Shown: piece by piece, positions 45,961-55,000 of the stretch
Layout of the letters: the number at the start of each line of letters is the position of its first letter
Numbering within the stretch: position 1 is the stretch's first letter
Origin: Palsa-1392 sp036490335
GTDB lineage: Bacteria; Verrucomicrobiota; Verrucomicrobiia; Chthoniobacterales; UBA10450
Direction of reading: 5' to 3'
Length of the DNA stretch: 64,000 nt
NCBI GenBank assembly: GCA_036490335.1
Contig: DASXEB010000004.1
Coordinates: 124,001 to 188,000 of the forward strand
The notes under the pieces: generated by a model
What the model saw: the letters and a program-made list of their open reading frames with translations, nothing else
Databases searched by the model: none
Told to the model about the DNA's origin: nothing
Translations under genes and position numbers: made by a program

Positions 45961-46728
45961 TTAAGAGCGCGCTCGCGCTACTTGATTCCGCAACGGCGGC
46001 CAATCGCTCAACGTCGCAACGAGTTCGTCGCCCTCCGCGATCGCGCCCACTCCCGAGGGCGTGCCGGTTAAAATCAAATCGCCGGGCAGAAGGGTGAGCG
46101 ATTCGCTCGCAAAAGCGATGATGCGCGCGACCGAATAAATCATCTGGCTCGTGCGCGCGGTTTGCCGGACGACGCCGTTTTGCCGCAACGAAATCTCGAG
46201 GTCGCCGACATCGATCTCGGTCTGAATAAACGGACCAACCGGCGTGTAGGTGTCGAAAGATTTGCAGCGCGAAAATTGTTTCTCGGCCTTCTGCAAATCG
46301 CGGTCGCTGATATCGAGCGCGATCGTGTAACCGAAAACAAAATCGAGCGCGCGCGCGAGCGAAACGTTCTTCGCCATACGCCCGATCACGATCGCGAGTT
46401 CGGTCTCGAAGTCGGTTTTGTGCCCGGGGAAGGCGATCTCGATAGTTCCGTTGGGCGGAAGTAACGAACTTGGTGCTTTGAACCAGATGAGCGGCGAGCC
46501 AATCTCCGTCCGCTGCATTTCCTTGATGTGATCGGCGTAATTCAGGCCGACCGCAATCACTTTGCTCGGCGCGACCGGGAGCGCGATCTCGACCTTGCCT
46601 AACGAATCGACCTCGCCACTGAAATCGATCCCAAGCCAGGGCGCCTGCTTGAGAAAGTGCACCTGCTCGCCCCGGACTTCGCCATAAACCACCGCGCCGT
46701 TAATTAGGAAACCGCCAAAACTCTTCAT
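45961..46728 (-). CDS. Fumarylacetoacetate-hydrolase-family protein
   Basis: 255 residues. KVIAVGLNYADHIKEM, PLIWFKAPSSLLPPNGTIEIAF, the metal-binding KTDFETELAIVIGRMAKNVS, and LDISDRDLQKAEKQFSRCKSFDTYTPVGPFI are diagnostic of FAH family hydrolases and isomerases acting on acylpyruvates or 2-oxo-hepta-dioates. GDLILTGTPSGVGAI is the typical C-terminal motif. Acylpyruvase or oxaloacetate decarboxylase activity is plausible; the substrate is not determined. It is last in a degP - NAGPA-like - FAH run. The 190-bp gap to exbB carries no clear site apart from A/T-rich tracts. Confidence 0.88.
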   Translation of the reverse strand: MKSFGGFLINGAVVYGEVRGEQVHFLKQAPWLGIDFSGEVDSLGKVEIALPVAPSKVIAVGLNYADHIKEMQRTEIGSPLIWFKAPSSLLPPNGTIEIAFPGHKTDFETELAIVIGRMAKNVSLARALDFVFGYTIALDISDRDLQKAEKQFSRCKSFDTYTPVGPFIQTEIDVGDLEISLRQNGVVRQTARTSQMIYSVARIIAFASESLTLLPGDLILTGTPSGVGAIAEGDELVATLSDWPPLRNQVARARS

Positions 46729-46797
46729 CCCCCACTGAGCTTTGAAGGGCTCCGGGCAGCGGTCAAGCGGCAGGTTGAACGGCGAAAGATTTTTCGC

Positions 46798-47565
46798 CTA
46801 ACGAGAAGCGCGCGGAAAGAGCGCGACGAAATCGCGCACCGGCTTGTGCTCCGGAATGGAAAATCCATCGAGCCAAAACGCGCTCGACGAGCCGCCGTCA
46901 AGGTTGAGCGCGCGGACGAAGCTTTTCGCGCCGGCGACATTCGTTAGGCGCAAAATCTGCGCGAGCTGGCCTAACGAAACGCTCGAGCAGACGCCAAGCG
47001 CCGCATGCCCGAGGCCATCGACCGCCGCGAAGGTTCGCCGCGCCGCGCGCGTGTCGTTCAAGCCTGCTATCGGCTCGCCGCGCTCGACCAAAAGCGGTCC
47101 GCACTGCACCGCGTTTTTGATTGCGCCGTTCATCCTGAAATGGATCGCGCGCGTGATGTCGATGCGCGTTCCGCTCGCCCAAAGCACGCCGCTGAGCAAT
47201 CGCGCGCTGCTGGTCGGCGAAATTTTTCGGCCGCCGCTGACGAGCAATCCAACCGGCGCGTTTTCCGGATCGAAATATCCGCCGTTTACACCGGCGAGCG
47301 CGTGCAGTCGCGTCATCGTTGTCGCGAGGTCGGCGGGCGACTCGTTAGGCTGGTCGATCACGCGCAAGGTCACGGCATTGATCGCGAAGACCGCGAAGTG
47401 CAGTTCGGCGCGAGCGTCGTTTGCGGGATCTTCCGCGATCGTTTGCCAGTGCGCGATCGACTCGTTAGGCGAATTTTCGCACGCCGCTTGCGCAACTTTC
47501 CATTCCGCGCGAACGCAGTTCGCGATCGCGAGCCACGCGAAGAGCGTCGCGAGGAAAAATCTCAT
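46798..47565 (-). CDS. Exported phosphodiester-glycosidase-family (NAGPA-like) protein
   Basis: 255 residues. After a signal peptide (MRFFLATLFAWLAIANCVRA) comes the fold with HALAGVNGGYFDPENAPVGLLVSGG, CGPLLVERGE, ARRTFAAVDGLGHAALGV and ALNLDGGSSSAFWLDG, which are diagnostic of the NAGPA/phosphodiester glycosidase family. Members cleave glycan phosphodiesters or, in bacteria, act on envelope glycopolymers. The stop TAG is within a motif copy (46796-46804). Five exact copies lie in or at the edge of the gene. It is 15 bp downstream of degP. Confidence 0.83.
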   Translation of the reverse strand: MRFFLATLFAWLAIANCVRAEWKVAQAACENSPNESIAHWQTIAEDPANDARAELHFAVFAINAVTLRVIDQPNESPADLATTMTRLHALAGVNGGYFDPENAPVGLLVSGGRKISPTSSARLLSGVLWASGTRIDITRAIHFRMNGAIKNAVQCGPLLVERGEPIAGLNDTRAARRTFAAVDGLGHAALGVCSSVSLGQLAQILRLTNVAGAKSFVRALNLDGGSSSAFWLDGFSIPEHKPVRDFVALFPRASR

Positions 47566-47580
47566 CGACCGGTCGCGCGC

Positions 47581-49053
47581 CTAACCGCCGGCCTTGAGCA
47601 CGGCAAAAGTGCGGCTGCCTTTGCGATCGAGATAGAGCAAAATCCCGCGGCGCGGGTCGGCGTTGGCGAGCGCAGCGCGAAAACTGGCGACGCTTGTAAC
47701 CGGTTTGCCGTCGACTTCGGTGATGACGTCTTCGCGCTGGATGTCCTGCGCCGCGGCGATGCTGTCGTCGGCGACGTCGGTCACGATCACGCCTTGCTGC
47801 ACGCTGAGCTTGAGTCTTGCGGCGACTTCTTTGCTTAAATCCTGGACCTGCAAACCGAATTTGCTGATGTCTTCCTGGCGCGGCGCTTCGGGCGCTGGCT
47901 CGATCGCGGCCGGCTGGCCAATTTGGCTGGGCAATTCGCCGGTCGTGATCGAGATTTTCATCATTTGGCCTTTGCGCCAGACGCCGAGCTCGACTTTCTG
48001 CCCGACCTTCTTTTTCAAGATGTCCTGTTGCAGTTGCGAATCGGTCGCGACCAGCGCGCCATCGACGGAAGTGATGACGTCGAACGGGCGCAGGTCGCTT
48101 TTGTAAGCGGGCGCGTCGGCTTCGATCGTGCGCACGACGACGCCTTTGTCGATGCCTTTAAACAAATCGCGGATCGAACTGTCGTCGCCTAGCGTTTCGA
48201 TGCGGATGCCGAGCCATGGCCTAACGATTTTTTGGCCGGCGATTAATTGCGTGCCGATTTCGTTGATCAGGTTGCACGGAATGGCGAAGCCGAGGCCGCG
48301 GTTAAGGCCGTTGATGAGTGTGTTCATACCGACGACTTTTCCGTCGATGTCGCAAAGCGGACCGCCGCTGTTGCCCGGATTGATCGAGGTGTCGGTCTGC
48401 AAATAATCGGAGATGTTGTAGCCGCCGTTGGAGAGAAGTTTGTTTCGGCCTTTGCCGCTGATGACGCCGAAGGTGAAAGTGTAGTCGAGCTTGAACGGCG
48501 CGCCGATCGCGAACGCGAACTGGCCAACGCGAACGGCGTCGCTGTCGGCGAGCTGCACGATGGGCAGATTGTTCGCGTCGATTTTTACGACGGCGATGTC
48601 GGTGCGCTCGTCGGTGCCGACAACTTTGCCAGCGAATTCGCGGCCATCCTGCATGCGGACGTCGATTTTGTCGGCGCCTTCGACGACGTGGAAATTCGTA
48701 TAGACATAGCCGTCCGGCCTAACGATGAAGCCGGAGCCTTCGCTCTGCACCGGCTCGGGCGCGCGCATGTCGTGGTGCGGATCGTTCTCGTCCGGCGGCT
48801 GGAAAAGAAAATCGTCGAGCGAATTCTCGGAGGCGTCGGCTTTCTTGGTCACTTCGATGATGACGACGCTGGGCGCGACGGTCTCGAAAACTTTTTCAAA
48901 GGCGCGGTTGAGTTGATGGACGACGTCCTTTCCCGGTGCAGCTTCAGCGGGTGCGACCGTCGGACTCGGCGCAATCGCGGCCGGCGACGGCTGCGCGCGA
49001 AGAGTGACGGCGCCTAACGAGAAAAGAAATAAGAAACAGAAGGCACGATGCAT
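47581..49053 (-). CDS. degP: DegP/HtrA-family periplasmic serine protease
   Basis: 490 residues from the ATG at 49053 (MHRAFCFLFLFSLGAVTLRAQ signal peptide); the longer ORF to 49119 lacks a signal. The trypsin-like domain has the triad His in YTNFHVVEGA, Asp in RTDIAVVKID and Ser in PGNSGGPLCD. Two PDZ domains follow (WLGIRIETLGD; QVQDLSKEVAARLKLSVQQGV). It degrades or chaperones misfolded envelope proteins. The gene is divergent from kamA across 202 bp. Exact motif copies are at 48219, 48717 and 49012; beyond 49020 they stop for 4.4 kb. Confidence 0.94.
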   Translation of the reverse strand: MHRAFCFLFLFSLGAVTLRAQPSPAAIAPSPTVAPAEAAPGKDVVHQLNRAFEKVFETVAPSVVIIEVTKKADASENSLDDFLFQPPDENDPHHDMRAPEPVQSEGSGFIVRPDGYVYTNFHVVEGADKIDVRMQDGREFAGKVVGTDERTDIAVVKIDANNLPIVQLADSDAVRVGQFAFAIGAPFKLDYTFTFGVISGKGRNKLLSNGGYNISDYLQTDTSINPGNSGGPLCDIDGKVVGMNTLINGLNRGLGFAIPCNLINEIGTQLIAGQKIVRPWLGIRIETLGDDSSIRDLFKGIDKGVVVRTIEADAPAYKSDLRPFDVITSVDGALVATDSQLQQDILKKKVGQKVELGVWRKGQMMKISITTGELPSQIGQPAAIEPAPEAPRQEDISKFGLQVQDLSKEVAARLKLSVQQGVIVTDVADDSIAAAQDIQREDVITEVDGKPVTSVASFRAALANADPRRGILLYLDRKGSRTFAVLKAGG

Positions 49054-49255
49054 AAGCGCGATTTGGACAGAAGCGCGGTGCGCGCTGTTCAATTCTATTG
49101 CGAAGCCTGAATCGGGCAAACGCCGCAGATCGGAGTAGCAGCGTCGGAGATTTCAATTCTCAGCGGGATGATTGGTCGCGGCACGTCGGTTACGCACCCA
49201 AAAGTGCCTCCGTTGACACCTTGTTCGCGGCCCTTAAATTTTCCTTCTCACATCA

Positions 49256-50464
49256 ATGCTTACTCTTGCCGACGGCAAAAAGGACGGAAAAGAGTTCGTC
49301 TCCCACGCGCCTGGTTATTTCTCCGGTGTCGCGCCAGAACTCTGGAATGATTGGAAATGGCAGCTCAAGAATCGCGTCACCACGCTCGCGCAGCTTGAGC
49401 AACATCTCGTGTTATCGGAGGCGGAACGCGCCGGCGTTTTGCTCTCGGGCGATAAGCTCGCGCTTGCGATCACGCCGCATTTTTTTAACCTGATCGAGCG
49501 CGACAATCCGGAATGCCCGATCCGGCGGCAGGTCATTCCGCGGATCGAGGAGACGTGGGCTTCGCCTTACGACATGTCGGACCCTTGCGGCGAAGATTCG
49601 CACATGCCGGTGCCGGGTCTGGTGCATCGTTATCCCGATCGCGTGCTCTTTTTGGTCACCGATCGCTGTGCGAGTTACTGCCGTTATTGCACGCGCAGCC
49701 GCGTCGTGAGCGGCGTGGGAGAACAGGAATTGCACACAGAGTTTGAAGCGGCGTTTCGTTACCTCGAAGAGCATACGGAGGTGCGCGACGTTCTGCTTTC
49801 CGGCGGTGACGCGCTGCTTTTCAGCGACGCCAAGCTGGAAAAAATTCTCAGCCGGCTGCGCGCGATTCCGCACATCGAATTTCTCCGCATCGGCACGCGC
49901 GTCCCGATTTTTCTTCCGCAAAGAGTCACGCCGGAGCTCTGCGCGATGCTGCAAAAATATCATCCGCTCTGGATGAGCGTCCACGTCAATCATCCACGTG
50001 AATTAACCACTGAAGTGCGCGCCGCCCTCGAACGACTGGCGAATCACGGGATCCCGTTGGGCAATCAAAGCGTGCTCCTCGCAGGCGTGAACGATGATCT
50101 CGCGACAATGAAAACGCTCGTCCACAAATTGCTGATGTGCCGGGTGCGGCCGTACTACGTTTATCAGTGCGACCTGATCAATGGCTCGTCGCACCTGCGC
50201 GCGTCGGTCGCGAAAGGGATCGAGATCATCGAAGGCTTGCGCGGGCACACGACGGGTTATGCGGTGCCGCAGTTTGTCATTGACGCGCCCGGGGGCGGCG
50301 GAAAGGTGCCGATCAATCCTGGTTATGTGCTCTATCACGACCGGGAGAAAATTGTCATCCGGAATTACGAAGGCGAAATCTTCGAATATCCGGAGACCGG
50401 CGCGCAGGAATCGGTCCGGTTCGCGCCGCAGCGCGAATATCAGGACGAGTATCTCTACTCGTAG
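49256..50464 (+). CDS. kamA: L-lysine 2,3-aminomutase family protein
   Basis: 402 residues, radical SAM and PLP-dependent. It makes beta-lysine from lysine, or acts in EF-P modification (EpmB-like). The cluster ligands are in CASYCRYC, and PLP-site and SAM-site residues are in SGGDALLFSD, RIGTRVPIFLPQRV, SVHVNHPRE, YYVYQCDLINGSSHLR and FVIDAPGGGGKVPINPGYVL. The length fits clostridial KamA rather than the shorter EpmB. The gene carries no motif copy in 1.2 kb. No lysine fermentation genes or efp are adjacent, so its role here (for example osmolyte N-acetyl-beta-lysine) is open. Confidence 0.9.
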   Translation: MLTLADGKKDGKEFVSHAPGYFSGVAPELWNDWKWQLKNRVTTLAQLEQHLVLSEAERAGVLLSGDKLALAITPHFFNLIERDNPECPIRRQVIPRIEETWASPYDMSDPCGEDSHMPVPGLVHRYPDRVLFLVTDRCASYCRYCTRSRVVSGVGEQELHTEFEAAFRYLEEHTEVRDVLLSGGDALLFSDAKLEKILSRLRAIPHIEFLRIGTRVPIFLPQRVTPELCAMLQKYHPLWMSVHVNHPRELTTEVRAALERLANHGIPLGNQSVLLAGVNDDLATMKTLVHKLLMCRVRPYYVYQCDLINGSSHLRASVAKGIEIIEGLRGHTTGYAVPQFVIDAPGGGGKVPINPGYVLYHDREKIVIRNYEGEIFEYPETGAQESVRFAPQREYQDEYLYS

Positions 50465-50506
50465 AGCGCCGCTGCAAAGCAGGCCATAAGACGGTTTTTC
50501 AGACCA

Positions 50507-50525
50507 CGAGCAATAATTTTGCTCG
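50507..50525 (+). terminator. Short stem-loop after kamA
   Basis: CGAGCAA (50507-50513) and TTGCTCG (50519-50525) form a 7-bp stem with a TAATT loop 43 bp downstream of the kamA stop. No T-tract follows, so termination would be weak. It is 13 bp before the sigma-54-like promoter and may belong to that promoter's upstream region instead. Confidence 0.35.
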
Positions 50526-50537
50526 GATCGCAGGGAG

Positions 50538-50553
50538 TGGCATGGGTATTGCT
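50538..50553 (+). promoter_or_regulatory. Sigma-54-type (-24/-12) promoter
   Basis: TGGCATGGGTATTGCT matches the sigma-54 consensus TGGCACGNNNNTTGCW at every fixed position but one (T for C at the sixth base), with exact GG-to-GC spacing. It reads toward the secreted barrel protein starting at 50628. PEP-CTERM/exosortase systems are commonly driven by sigma-54, and a PEP-CTERM protein is encoded nearby. An NtrC-type activator gene is at 5634-7004, but no link is shown. Confidence 0.6.
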
Positions 50554-50627
50554 AAAAATTATGGTAATTATGGCTATTCAGCCGGAGGGACCTAAAGTTG
50601 GTGCCTCTTTTAGCAAGAAACCAAAAA

Positions 50628-51719
50628 ATGAAAATATCACCTGCACAGTGGCGCCTGAAGGCTGCCAAAACACTCAGTCTACCGAGCTCCTCGCGCGCCG
50701 TAATTGTCGCGTTGAGCGGGCTTTTGTCGGCGAATCTGGCTTGCGCCGGACTCGGTCCTCAGCCTCGCGGCGTGTTCTCGATGACTATCAACGACTCGCC
50801 AACGAAAGCGGCGGTTCTTAACAATCCAAACGTCGACGGAATCAGCCTCCGTTGTAACTGGAGTACCGTAGAGCCTACGGAAGGTCAGTTCGACTTTTCC
50901 TATTTCGATTCCGCCGTCGCAGCGGCAGGAACGGCGCATAAACAAGTCCTGCTCCGCGTCAACACCATGGCGCAACGTCCCGCCTGGGTCGATGCCGCAA
51001 TCACCAAAGCGGGGGGGCAATTCTTCACCTTCAGCGCAAACGGGGTGCAAACGACCATTCCGGTCTTTTGGGATCCGACCTTCGTCGCGAAAAAGATCGC
51101 GCTGATTGCGGCCCTGGGTGCTCACTTCACCAATAATCCGACAGTGACGACGGTGTGGACGAGTTTCGCCAACGCCCAACTCGAAGATTGGAATGTTCCG
51201 CACACGGCCAATCTGCTTCCGCAATGGTATGCGCTCGGTTATTCGACTACGAAAATGCTCGCGGTGGGAGAACAGATTATCGACGCCACGATGCGCGCGT
51301 TCCCAAATCAGTATGTGACGCTTGCCATCGGTGGAGACGGTCCAAAGCTTGACCCATCGCTCATGTACGTGTCGTCAACGACCCTCGCGACCGAACGAAC
51401 CGCCTGGCCGAACCGCCTCTTCGCGCAACGCAATAGCTTGTCCGATGTGGTTGAGGCACCGCCTGGCACGTTTGCTGGAATCTGGCGCTTGATCTGGGAC
51501 AGCCGTCCGCTCGTTGCAGCGCAAATGCTCGCGCCCTGTTACGGCGACAGCACTTATCGGATGAACAATGGCGTTCCGATCGATCCGGATACAGCTCTGA
51601 AAAAAGCTGTCGATATCGGCTTGAGCTACGGCGTCAGCTATCTCGAGATTCCACAAATCGATGTGGTGAACTCGCCGACGGTGATTAGTTACGCGCACTC
51701 CGCGATGACAAGTCAGTAA
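50628..51719 (+). CDS. Secreted glycoside-hydrolase-like (beta/alpha barrel) protein
   Basis: 363 residues from the ATG at 50628; upstream alternative starts in frame reach 50598. A twin-basic, hydrophobic leader (KTLSLPSSSRAVIVALSGLLSANLACA) suggests export. The segment GISLRCNWSTVEPTEGQFDFSYFDSAV, then HKQVLLRVNTMAQRPAWVD, resembles the first strands of GH42/GH5-type barrels. Acid residues at expected catalytic positions (for example NAQLEDWNVP) are not certain. I cannot name a family or substrate. It lacks any motif copy. A strong bidirectional terminator follows. Confidence 0.62.
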   Translation: MKISPAQWRLKAAKTLSLPSSSRAVIVALSGLLSANLACAGLGPQPRGVFSMTINDSPTKAAVLNNPNVDGISLRCNWSTVEPTEGQFDFSYFDSAVAAAGTAHKQVLLRVNTMAQRPAWVDAAITKAGGQFFTFSANGVQTTIPVFWDPTFVAKKIALIAALGAHFTNNPTVTTVWTSFANAQLEDWNVPHTANLLPQWYALGYSTTKMLAVGEQIIDATMRAFPNQYVTLAIGGDGPKLDPSLMYVSSTTLATERTAWPNRLFAQRNSLSDVVEAPPGTFAGIWRLIWDSRPLVAAQMLAPCYGDSTYRMNNGVPIDPDTALKKAVDIGLSYGVSYLEIPQIDVVNSPTVISYAHSAMTSQ

Positions 51720-51741
51720 ACTTCATCAATTCCAACAAAGA

Positions 51742-51774
51742 AAGAGCCCGTCGGCGCGATGCTGACGGGCTCTT
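51742..51774. terminator. Bidirectional rho-independent terminator
   Basis: AAGAGCCCGTC (51742-51752) pairs with GACGGGCTCTT (51764-51774), an 11-bp stem that can extend inward by three bases including one G-T pair. A-rich sequence precedes and T-rich sequence (ATCTTTT) follows. It lies between the convergent barrel-protein gene and the minus-strand repeat-protein gene and can end both transcripts. Confidence 0.85.
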
Positions 51775-51826
51775 ATCTTTTCGGGCAAGCGCGACCGAAA
51801 ATTCTGCTCGCGATGCCGAAAGCGCT

Positions 51827-53467
51827 TTACTGAGTGACGGTCAGCGTCAGGTCGTTGCCATCCCCGCCTTCGTAGCTTGCCTGGAAGGTCTGACCGTTCG
51901 CGCTCAGAGTTCCGCCGTCCGGAAGATTTGAGAAGGTCCCGGTAATCGGGTCAGCCGAAGTGTTGCTGATCGCAGTCAGAACGCGGCCGACCGCGATCGC
52001 TCCGGTGCCCGCTGTCTGCAAGATGAAAGTCGCTCCGTCGTCGATCGTGACTCCGCCCGCGACCACTTTGTCCGAGGTCGGATTGCCGCCGAACTTTATC
52101 TTATACGAATAACTTCCATCTGCGCCGAAAGTCAGCGCACCCTGGATCGTCGACGTCGTTGTGGAAGTCGTCCCCTTGGACGGCGCGAAATAAGCGGTCG
52201 CAACTCCATCGCCTATCGTGACCGCGCCCGCGATCGTCCCTGGTCCGGCGAGAATGCCGCTGTCGACCACCACCGGACCCGTTCCCGTGCAGGAGCCGGT
52301 TTTGTTTTGCGCAAAGAAGATGCCGCCATCAATCAACGTCCCGCCGGCATAAGTGTTCGCGCTGCTGAACGCGACGGTGTCGGTGCCCGTTTTCACGAGC
52401 CCACCGTCATCGTGCATCAACCCCGCAAAGGTAAACGAACCATTCGCGCCGTTCAGAGTCAGCGTGTTCGCGCCCAAAGCCACATCACCGTCCCCCGCGA
52501 GCGAGCCGATCGTCACTCCCGGGCCAAAGTGCGTGCTGATATCGAGCTGTCCGTTGCCAAAAACCTGCACCGTCGATCCCGTGCCATCCGAATCTTCTTC
52601 GAACCGGATCACGCCGCCCGCGCCGCCATTCGTTCCCGCGTTCGCGACCAGCGTCGCCGTCCCTGCAAATCCGCTGACGAAATCGGTCAGACCGCCGAGT
52701 GCTCCGTCCACTGACCCGCCATTATTGGTGACAACCGCCTCTTGCGCCTTCGCCTTGTCTGCGAATGTCACCATCCCGCCGCTCGCGCCCGAGACAGTGC
52801 TTCCCTGGACAGTAAAGACCGCGTTATCGGCCGTCGATGAATCGGCGAAACTCACCAGTCCCGGGCTGCCCCCGGCCACAGTCGCGCCATTCACCGTGAA
52901 GCTCGCCGTGCTCGCGAACGAGTCCACGCCGAAAGTCACCTCGCCGCCTCCGCCACTCGCCACCGTCGCGCCGTTCAGGATAAAACTCCCCGCGCTCGCC
53001 GTGGTCAAATCGCTAAAGCTGATCAGCCCGCCGGTCGCGCCGGCGAGATTCGAGCCGTTGACCGTAAACTGCGACATGCTGCCGGCATTGGCCCCGCGAT
53101 AAAAGGCGATAAAGGCGGAGGAATTTGAGACCACGAAATTCTGCACAATTCCAGACTCGTTCGTGACCGCGCTCGCGATCGAAAGACTCTTCCCGCGTCG
53201 CACCGTGATTGTAAACGGGCTCGCGCCGGCCGCAAAATCCACCGTCCCGATCGTCAGGACGGTCGTGACCGAGACCTGGGCCATGTTCGAGGTCGAGAAC
53301 TCGGCCGTCTCCGCCTTGCCTTTCGGCACCTGCATCGGCGTCCAGTTATCCTTGTTGTTCCAGATGTTGTTCTCCGGCGTTAAATTCCAGGTCGAAGCGG
53401 CCCGCGTCGTCAACGCGGAGAGAGCCAGGAGCATGGCGAGGAGGGAGGCAAATCGTGTCGTAGTCAT
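51827..53467 (-). CDS. Secreted beta-helix repeat protein (autotransporter-associated-repeat-like)
   Basis: 546 residues. Signal peptide MTTTRFASLLAMLLALSALTTRA, then a Gly/Ser/Thr/Val-rich parallel-beta-like body. Repeats of about 30-40 residues recur, for example SFILNGATVASGGGGEVTFGVDSFAS and SFTVNGATVAGGSPGLVSFADSSTA. The later KTGTDTVAFSSANTYAGGTLIDGGIFF is a typical autotransporter-associated beta-strand (PATR) unit. No beta-barrel domain or PEP-CTERM signal ends it, so how it is held at the surface is unclear. Planctomycetes and Verrucomicrobia often carry many such proteins. No motif copy lies in the gene; one (53484-53492) is in its leader. Confidence 0.78.
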   Translation of the reverse strand: MTTTRFASLLAMLLALSALTTRAASTWNLTPENNIWNNKDNWTPMQVPKGKAETAEFSTSNMAQVSVTTVLTIGTVDFAAGASPFTITVRRGKSLSIASAVTNESGIVQNFVVSNSSAFIAFYRGANAGSMSQFTVNGSNLAGATGGLISFSDLTTASAGSFILNGATVASGGGGEVTFGVDSFASTASFTVNGATVAGGSPGLVSFADSSTADNAVFTVQGSTVSGASGGMVTFADKAKAQEAVVTNNGGSVDGALGGLTDFVSGFAGTATLVANAGTNGGAGGVIRFEEDSDGTGSTVQVFGNGQLDISTHFGPGVTIGSLAGDGDVALGANTLTLNGANGSFTFAGLMHDDGGLVKTGTDTVAFSSANTYAGGTLIDGGIFFAQNKTGSCTGTGPVVVDSGILAGPGTIAGAVTIGDGVATAYFAPSKGTTSTTTSTIQGALTFGADGSYSYKIKFGGNPTSDKVVAGGVTIDDGATFILQTAGTGAIAVGRVLTAISNTSADPITGTFSNLPDGGTLSANGQTFQASYEGGDGNDLTLTVTQ

Positions 53468-53535
53468 TTTCGGAATCCTTTATTCGTTAGGCAAAAGTTT
53501 TGCCCCGGGGTTCTTCTTCTTCTAACCGAAACGCC

Positions 53536-53580
53536 CCGCGGAAAGCAAGCCTGATCTTTCGACCCGGCCTGCTTCCGCGG
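53536..53580. terminator. Long imperfect hairpin downstream of the 53591-55000 gene
   Basis: CCGCGGAAAGCAAGCC (53536-53551) is nearly complementary to GGCCTGCTTCCGCGG (53566-53580), with two small mismatches or bulges and a 14-nt loop. It lies 10 bp past the stop of the minus-strand gene. No T-run follows on the minus strand, so it may stabilise the mRNA end or terminate weakly. Confidence 0.5.
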
Positions 53581-53590
53581 AAATTTCGTC

Positions 53591-55000
53591 CTATTGCCCG
53601 AGCGAGCAATCCGGCTTGACGTCCTGCGCGTAAATGTCGCCGTCGTCATTCCGGGTATCGCTCCAGGCCGACAAGGCCACGTCGAGCGGCGACACGGTCA
53701 GATCGAGCCGCGACTTGCCTGAGACGATCGACGAGACCGCAAAGGGCGAGCAGAGAAATGCCCCGGCCGGACTCAGCTTCGCGCCCATGATTGTATCCTG
53801 ATCGAAGTTCGGCTCCGACGACCACTCCACCAGCGGCCCCGCCGACATGAAGCCCGAAGTCACATTGATCACCGCCGAGGAAGTGAACGGCTGCACGATC
53901 ACCCCGCCGTTGCCCCACTGCCGGTTGCCCGACGCGTCAAACTTCTGCGCATTGATCCCTTCGTTCGTCTGCGGCCCTTCCAGGATTTCGTCCCAGAAAA
54001 GATAAGTCGAAGTCGTCGCCGGATCGTAGCAGACCGCCGGATTCACCTGGTCGTGCAGCGTATTGGTCGAACCGAGGCTGCCGTTATGCGGGAACGCCTC
54101 CGTCCCATCCGCGAGGATGTGCTGCGCGAACGACTGCAACGGGCCCACCGCGTACCAGCCGAAGACCGCCCCGCCTGCGCCATCGGTCACGAACGGCGGG
54201 AAATTCCCAAACTGCAACGAGCCCCCGTCGAACACCGTCACATTATTCGCGCCCCAGAGCAGCGTCCCATCCGGCGCGATTTTATTCGCGAGCAAATGTT
54301 TCGGCCCGCTGAAACCCGACGACGAGACCCACGAGACAATGACCGACCCATTATCCGACCCATGCATGTCGGCCAGCGAATAACTCAACCCGCTCGGCGC
54401 CACGATCGCGATCCCGTTCTGCACCCAGAGCTTTTTCCCCAGCGGGCCGAGGCGCTGGAACTTGATATTGTTCCCCTCGATCCAACCCGCAACCACGTCG
54501 CCGTCGCTCGTCGCCGCCACCTTCGGATTGCCCGTGAAATCAGTCGTCCGATTCACCTCGCGCCCGAACTTCCCGAAGATCTGCTCGCCCGCCGGCGTCA
54601 CCTTCATCACCGTCACCTCGACATTGCCCTTCCGCCGATCGTCGAGAAAAGCCAGCACCGCGTTCCCATCCTCATCCACATCGAGCCCGTAATCTTCCGT
54701 CGAGCTAAAACCGAGATCCGCCAGCTGGATTCCGCCCGCCGCAAATTGCGGCACGCCGTTCACATCGAGCCGCTGCAAAAAAACATCGTAACCATACGGG
54801 GGATTCCCATCCGGATCGTCATCGAACCAACTGATGTAACAACCCCCATCCGGCGTCGCGCGAATCTTCGGCTGCACCTGATCGCTCGGCTTCACCGCCA
54901 CCCCGAGATTCTGCATCGGGTCGGAGCTCCACTGCGAAAACGCAGCGGGAGGAACAAGCGCAAGCGCGCCTAACGACAACGCGAGAAGGAGATTTTTCAT
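53591..55000 (-). CDS. Secreted protein with repeated beta-propeller-like blades, unknown function
   Basis: 469 residues starting at the ATG at 55000, where MKNLLLALSLGALALVPPAAFSQ is a clear signal peptide. The ORF upstream of this start (to 55912) is the antisense of another gene and is rejected. The mature part shows recurring units of about 45-60 residues, such as PDGGCYISWFDDDPDG, EDGNAVLAFLDDRRKGN, SDGDVVAGWIEGNN and SDNGSVIVSWVSSSG, each with an alternating acidic loop and a Trp. This resembles TolB/Kelch-type propeller blades. One motif copy (54968-54976) lies near its 5' end. No enzymatic motif recognised. Confidence 0.75.
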   Translation of the reverse strand: MKNLLLALSLGALALVPPAAFSQWSSDPMQNLGVAVKPSDQVQPKIRATPDGGCYISWFDDDPDGNPPYGYDVFLQRLDVNGVPQFAAGGIQLADLGFSSTEDYGLDVDEDGNAVLAFLDDRRKGNVEVTVMKVTPAGEQIFGKFGREVNRTTDFTGNPKVAATSDGDVVAGWIEGNNIKFQRLGPLGKKLWVQNGIAIVAPSGLSYSLADMHGSDNGSVIVSWVSSSGFSGPKHLLANKIAPDGTLLWGANNVTVFDGGSLQFGNFPPFVTDGAGGAVFGWYAVGPLQSFAQHILADGTEAFPHNGSLGSTNTLHDQVNPAVCYDPATTSTYLFWDEILEGPQTNEGINAQKFDASGNRQWGNGGVIVQPFTSSAVINVTSGFMSAGPLVEWSSEPNFDQDTIMGAKLSPAGAFLCSPFAVSSIVSGKSRLDLTVSPLDVALSAWSDTRNDDGDIYAQDVKPDCSLGQ

